From Phoronis ovalis (taxonomy: Eukaryota > Phoronida > Phoronidae), in assembly GCA_028565635.1 (NCBI GenBank), contig JAOXYB010031965.1:1-14506 (forward strand): a stretch of DNA of 14,506 nt, read 5' to 3'. The translations under genes and the position numbers were made by a program. Of this stretch, positions 9,926 to 14,506 are shown piece by piece; the stretch's first letter is position 1, and every line of letters begins with the position of its first letter. The notes beneath the pieces are model-generated. The model ran no database searches and was not told the DNA's origin. It saw nothing but the letters and a program-made list of their open reading frames with translations.

Positions 9926-12900
9926 CTAATACCCCATTTGTGGTCTTCCAGTTTTAATTGGAAGTTTACGTTTAAACTGAAGCAAATTGTTGGCATCTGT
10001 TAATTTTTTGTTTTGTTTCTGAAGATTACCAATTTCTTTTCTTAGGAGCATATTTAAGTGTACAAGATTTTCTAGCTTTGGCTCAAGGTTACCTGTTCGA
10101 ACTAGCTTAGATATGCCATCAAAAAATTCTTCAAACTGTGCTTGAATCTCACTTTCTCTGTTCATGTTTTTATTCTGAATTCTTTCAGACTCCTTTAAAT
10201 TTTTTAAAAGAGTGTCATTGTCATTCTGTAGAGATTCTATTTTTTTTTCAAACGACTCTTTGAAGTTGTTATTTTCGTCTTTAAGATTTTGAATAGTATT
10301 TGATAGCTGATGTACTTGAACCTTCTTTTCTTTCTCTAATATCTGCCGGAAATTGTCCAACTGTATTGACTGATTTATCTTGATAGCTTCAATTTCTTTG
10401 AGTTTTGACTCTATGTCTAAATCATGTTTTGCTTTTTTATTTTCTCTGTCATTCATTAGTACCTCATTTTTTTCCTCGAGAGTCCTGTTTTCTTGTTGTA
10501 ATTGCTTTAATTCCTTCTTTAACAGATTTGTTTCCCTAACATGTTGATTATGTGCATTCATTTTTTTCTCTCTTTCCTCTCGATACTTTGATCTATAATA
10601 CTCTGTTGGATAGTTTTGGCTTCCTGTAACATTTATGTTAGGATGTCCAGTTTCACAAATCGCAATGTCACAATTATCGAATTAGACAAAGATATAATTT
10701 ATTTGGGCTTATATGCAAATAGATTTACGAATGCAATATAATTATCATCAGAGCTACAAAACAATGCACTCCAAATATAAAAAAGAGTTTATTGTTGACT
10801 CAAGCATAAGCTGAACAAAGTGACCAACAGTCGAATCATTAAATAAAATGGTTTATTCGCTAAAAATATTTACATGTACCTGAAGTCAAAGAGGTATTGC
10901 CACTGTTTGCTTGTTGTGTTGCCTCAACTTGCAGAGGACCGTTTTTGCCAGAATGTGCATCAGTTACAACTTGTTTTGGTATCTTGTATGAATTGGCTTG
11001 CATTTGTTGATGTTGATCATCACTTCCATTGTGTGTGGTATTGCCTAGAAGAGTACAAGCTTATGCATATATTGAAAGCTGATACATTTTTAAAACAGCA
11101 TAAAATAACTAATTCCTCTGATTATAAAAACTGAAACTTGACCAATATTAACTGCTGGAACAGGGTAACACTAAAAATTATTCATGTACCTGAAGTCACT
11201 GATGTATTGGCAGTGTTTGCTTGTTGTGTTTCCTCAACTTGATGAGGACCGTTTTTGCCAGAATGTGCATCGGTTTCAACTTGTGTTGGCATGTTATGTG
11301 CATTAGATTGCGTTTGCAGATACTGGTCATCATTTGAATTACTCCCATTTTGTGTAGTTTCACCTGGAAGAATACAAATATATGCATATAATTAATAGAA
11401 TTATGATACTTTTTGAAAGGCAAACAACAAATAAATAACTCCAATGCCTCAGAAGACAAAAGCTGAAACTTGACAACAGTTAAGTGATAAAATAGAGAAC
11501 TCCAAAACAGTTTATCAGATTTTAGAAATGTTATTGAGATTTTTGATTTCTCAAAATTTAACTATCACAAAGCTTTCACTTGTCTGATACCAATAATTTT
11601 AGAAGCACATCATTTATAAAAGCAAGACTAAATATCCAGAATTTGAGATTCTGTAGTGAAGATCCTATCTGGCTCATTAATTTTGGCCAACTTTTACTTT
11701 TGCATCTGTGTGGTTGTTGGTCTTGTATTATTTTGAAGTTTTCAAAAAAGTGAATATTTAGCCAAAATGTCCTTACTAAGTACACACATGTTATAGATAA
11801 ATAGACTAAATTTTTGCCAAATAGACTCCCTAGTGATTGTTACATCACATGATCAATCTTTTCAATTGACTACAAAAAATTTAATTTTAAAAGTATATAA
11901 ACCCTGAATAAGTTGTTCCAAATTGTACTGCCCACTTAAAAAACATGATGTTCCTGAATAAAGGATTGACACTGTTCTTTATATCCTGTTTGGACTTGCA
12001 TAATTTAAAAGAGGCCCTATTCATTAATTTTCTTACAGCATATAAACAAAAAGACTAGATACAACGTCACCTGATTTCATGAAATCATAAATATACCTTT
12101 TCATTTGCAATTACCGTTGAAGTAGAAAGACATGTAGACTAACGTCTGATCTACCATTTTTTGAAGAGCAGTATTGCCTCACAAGTGTTTTATTATATGG
12201 CATGTTACTTTTATTTTATAAGCTTTGTTTTTGTATAGTTTAATCAAGCTGATCTTGTGATATCGTCTCAACGTATCTGGTATTTCTGTAAACATTACAA
12301 CCAAGTTAATGTCGTAAATTTTTAAACATGCTATTAATTTACCTGTATTGCCATCTGCATCAACAACAGATATAGGGTAGTAATCAGGTCCATGGCTTCC
12401 ATTGCTGGAGGTGGATATTTTGCTTGAAGCACTTGATTCTCTTGACTGGTAACTCTGTACTTCAATTGGTCTATTTGTGCAAGACCGGAGACCATTTTCT
12501 TCTTGCGTTGGAAAAGTGTCTCCTTTTGTATGCAGTTCCCTAGCTGAATGCGTCTTTTGAGCGTTTTCTCTTGCGGAATTTGCTGCTACTAGAATTCGCT
12601 GTTCTGTAGTGCATAAAAATGGTGTTTGCGTATTTTCAGATAATAAATGTCAAACTTATGTCAAAGTTAAGTGTGCGAACTTGTTTTGTTCTTTTGTAAA
12701 TTTGCTGCTCCTTGATTTGCTGATCTGTCCAACATAAAAATGATGTTTGACATATTTTTAAAAATATCGTTTTTATGTCATAGGTAAGTGTGTAAATTTG
12801 AAAACCAAAGTAGAATAAACAACGGTACCTATTCCAGTATTTTTTATAAAACCTTATACATACCTGAATCTTCTTTGTATTTTGTTTGTTCTAGACCATT

Positions 12901-13002
12901 GTTTTGCTTTTTCCTGGGAGCACTGTTACTATTCTTTGGTTGGTTCTCTTTATCCTCTGGCTTGATACTTATAACATTTACTTTACTGGAATGTGAGCCC
13001 AT
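9926..13002 (-). CDS. N-myristoylated, KEN-box coiled-coil protein with duplicated exons; possibly CCDC69/MTUS-like
   Basis: Five coding exons in transcript order: 13002-12864, 12603-12343, 11363-11190, 11044-10880, 10623-9926. All four introns are GT-AG and phase 1; the protein is 478 residues. It starts MGSHSSK, which fits the N-myristoyltransferase rule (Gly2, Ser6), suggesting membrane anchoring. KEN at 18-20, followed by QP, is a candidate APC/C-Cdh1 degron. A basic patch PRKK is at 29-32. Residues 47-246 are Ser/Thr/Asn/Gln-rich and probably disordered. Residues 134-191 and 192-246 are tandem copies of one module. From about 257 to 395 and 415 to 465 runs a charged coiled coil (LKKELKQLQQENRTLEEKN). 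There is no membrane helix. An N-terminal MG signal with a C-terminal coiled coil and mitotic signals recalls CCDC69 and MTUS1, but I see no diagnostic motif, so the family is only a suggestion. The structure is well supported. Confidence 0.8.
10858..11150 (-). repeat. Tandem duplication, copy B (contains coding exon 4)
   Basis: This segment matches 11168-11480 across the exon and into both flanking introns. Shared landmarks are the donor CTTCAG/GTACATG, the exon, the intronic TATGCATAT stretch, and the word CTGAAACTTGAC near the far end. It encodes residues 192-246. The block TDAHSGKNGP is unchanged between the copies. Confidence 0.85.
11168..11480 (-). repeat. Tandem duplication, copy A (contains coding exon 3)
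   Basis: Paralogous partner of the neighbouring copy. It encodes residues 134-191. By hand alignment, 38 of 55 aligned residues are identical, and copy A has three extra residues (Asn-Ser-Asn). Both exons are symmetrical phase 1-1 exons, so either can be added or skipped without a frameshift. The introns have diverged more than the exons, which suggests the protein module is under selection. Confidence 0.85.
11364..12342 (-). other. Intron 2 of the KEN-box coiled-coil gene
   Basis: A 979-base AT-rich intron between coding exons 2 and 3. Its 3' end holds part of the tandem duplication. I see no additional exon; an open frame at 11576-11785 on the minus strand has no recognisable features. Confidence 0.55.
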
Positions 13003-13934
13003 ACTAAAATGGAAAAATGTATAGACCACTTTGTGTACTTGCAATATTAGTTTCCATTTTAACATTCCATCTTCATCCTTTTGCTGTTAAATTAAGTTTT
13101 GTTGAAATAAAATATAAATACTAGCAAAAATTGGGACAAGAACTAACAATCATGAACATGCCAAGGTAGCTAGGAGGCTAATTTTAATTAAAACAGGTTA
13201 TGAAGTATTTTTAATATATTATTTCATTATTACTGAAAATGTCCATTTTGTGTATTTTGTGTTTCAACATTTTTCTTTAACATTTTTGTGATTTTTCCCC
13301 TGTCCAGAAATATAAATATTACACGTACTGTTATTGCTAACATAATTTGAGTTATTGCAAACAAAGAAAAAGTTGTATTAAAAGTAGAAATCAGATAAAT
13401 GACTTTTTCATAACTTTCAAGTTGTTCTTTTTAACCTTGTGCAAACGGAACCTTAAGTGTCCAGATGGAACCCCAAGGTATTTCTAGCCTAATTATAATA
13501 TGAATAGAGTAGTCATATGTAGGTCACAGGTACCAGCTATTGTTGTGTAAACATGGTTGCTATGACCAAAATCAGCGTAACAGTCCCTGTTTGCTTTGTA
13601 ATATAATCATGGCTGTTAAAATCAAAGGGTAAATATTCACAGAACCTTTAAGAACTCAGAAAGCAGTTACTATGTATTAAAAATAAGTTAACATCACATT
13701 AAAATTTAGTTTTAGCTGTCTTATATACAAATCATTAAGTAAAATATTAGTTACAATGTTTTGTCCTTAGCAACGAGATTATTGAATTGGTAATAAAAAT
13801 CCATGAATCACTATTCATCACTATTTACGTATAAGTGTTTGAACAACTAGTAAAATAGTGTACTTCCAAAAATTAAAATAAATAAATCTTAAGTGAATCA
13901 ATATTAAAATGTCATTACATATTAATTGTTTACC
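13003..13934 (-). other. Probable 5' UTR intron of the KEN-box coiled-coil gene
   Basis: A good acceptor, a pyrimidine-rich run ending TTTTAG on the minus strand (AG at 13005-13004), sits one base before the ATG. This implies a spliced untranslated leader. A matching donor, TTCAG/GTAAAC, has its exon end at 13934. The upstream exon would be noncoding, since stops occur in it. I see nothing coding in between. This is predicted from splice-site words alone. Confidence 0.4.
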
Positions 13935-14424
13935 TGAACTCTGATTTTGTCAGTTCTGTACGTTAGTTTCTCAAGCAACTAGCAATTTTTATGACTAAAA
14001 ATCTAACATAATTTTAACTGGGTATTCCCCAAGGTGCTATAATTGGATAGTGTTACTTTGGGAGTTTTGAAACTATTTAAAGACAGTTAAACCATTGCTG
14101 ATGGACTGAACTGTGCAGATATGATTTGATTTTGCACATCTAATTAAGTTTATACAGTGAACATAACACTGCGAATATTTATGCATTTCAGAGCAAACAC
14201 AATAGCAATAATAAAAGTTTGTTTACGTTTGCTTAGCCTTGTATTTGGTTAAAAACAAATTTACCAATAGTTTTCAACCTTAAGTTTATGAATCTGACAG
14301 GTTAGCTAAGATATTAAATATTAAGTAATATAATTTAGGACTTTTTGAAATGATTTATTTATTAACTATTTAATATAAAAATATTTTTTTCTGAGAAATG
14401 TTGGTTATATGAACAGAGTCACCC
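13935..14424. other. Upstream region and possible promoter of the KEN-box gene
   Basis: No coding stretch seen on either strand. A reverse CCAAT (ATTGG at 14042-14046) and a plus-strand TTTGAA (14066-14071) lie about 110 to 140 bases upstream of the proposed leader-exon donor. They echo the cyclin B promoter words but are not in the standard order or orientation, so this is weak evidence. Confidence 0.25.
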
Positions 14425-14426
14425 TT

Positions 14427-14504
14427 CTTGAACTCGTTAGGAAACTTGAACTCGTTAGATCTTCGTTATTTAACGAGTTCAATTCGTTAGCCTAACGAGT
14501 TCAA
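14427..14504. repeat. Palindromic cluster of TTGAACTCGTTAG motifs at the window edge
   Basis: Two direct copies of CTTGAACTCGTTAG (14427-14440, 14445-14458) are followed by inverted copies TAACGAGTTCAA (14471-14482) and CTAACGAGTTCAA (14492-14504). Smaller nested palindromes lie between them: CGTTATTTAACG (14464-14475) and TCGTTAGCCTAACGA (14485-14499). The window stops inside or just at the edge of the array. It could be a transposon terminus, a satellite or a foldback element. Confidence 0.8.
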
Positions 14505-14506
14505 TT

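Noticed and set aside
11196-11459. Minus-strand 87-codon open frame
   Set aside because: It reads the duplicated exon in the wrong frame. The phase-1 frame joins cleanly to exons on both sides and matches the other copy.
12788-13024. Plus-strand open frame with a hydrophobic stretch that looks like a membrane protein
   Set aside because: It is antisense to the myristoylation/KEN exon, whose splice donor and downstream phase agreement support the minus strand.
1-14506. tRNA, rRNA or snRNA genes
   Set aside because: I looked for cloverleaf and conserved box patterns on both strands and found none convincing; a covariance-model search would be decisive.

Overview
This is a eukaryotic, almost certainly animal, sequence. 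It is AT-rich, its genes are split by GT-AG introns of roughly 100 to 1400 bases, and one of them is an animal-type B cyclin. I cannot name the species. The compact introns and AT-richness suggest an invertebrate, which is inference only.

Layout. (1) 1-5010, minus strand: a complete nine-exon mitotic cyclin B gene of 376 codons, pieced together from phase-0 exons that were mostly too short to stand out as open frames. Its 3' UTR side (1-1103) holds poly(A) hexamers plus Pumilio and CPE motifs of the kind that control maternal mRNAs. (2) 5011-5399: a divergent promoter. It has two identical CCAAT boxes and two CHR motifs facing cyclin B, and a CDE/CHR-like composite plus a pair of CTGCGCAG palindromes facing the other gene. 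(3) 5400-8553, plus strand: an unrecognised small coiled-coil protein of about 140 to 150 residues in five exons. Its large first intron carries a 316-bp non-autonomous DNA transposon with an exact 8-bp target duplication. (4) 8554-9925: a tail-to-tail intergenic region. (5) 9926-13002, minus strand: a 478-residue protein with an N-myristoylation signal, a KEN box, a polar low-complexity middle and a long C-terminal coiled coil. Two of its five coding exons are tandem duplicates. (6) 13003-14506: the upstream region of that gene, probably with an untranslated first exon. It ends in a palindromic cluster of CGTTA motifs cut by the window edge.

How the genes may fit together. Cyclin B drives mitotic entry with CDK1. 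The divergent gene shares its promoter and has a cell-cycle-type element at its own start codon. The third gene carries a candidate APC/C degron. This suggests a small neighbourhood of mitotically expressed genes. The cyclin B call is secure; the joint mitotic role of the other two is inference.
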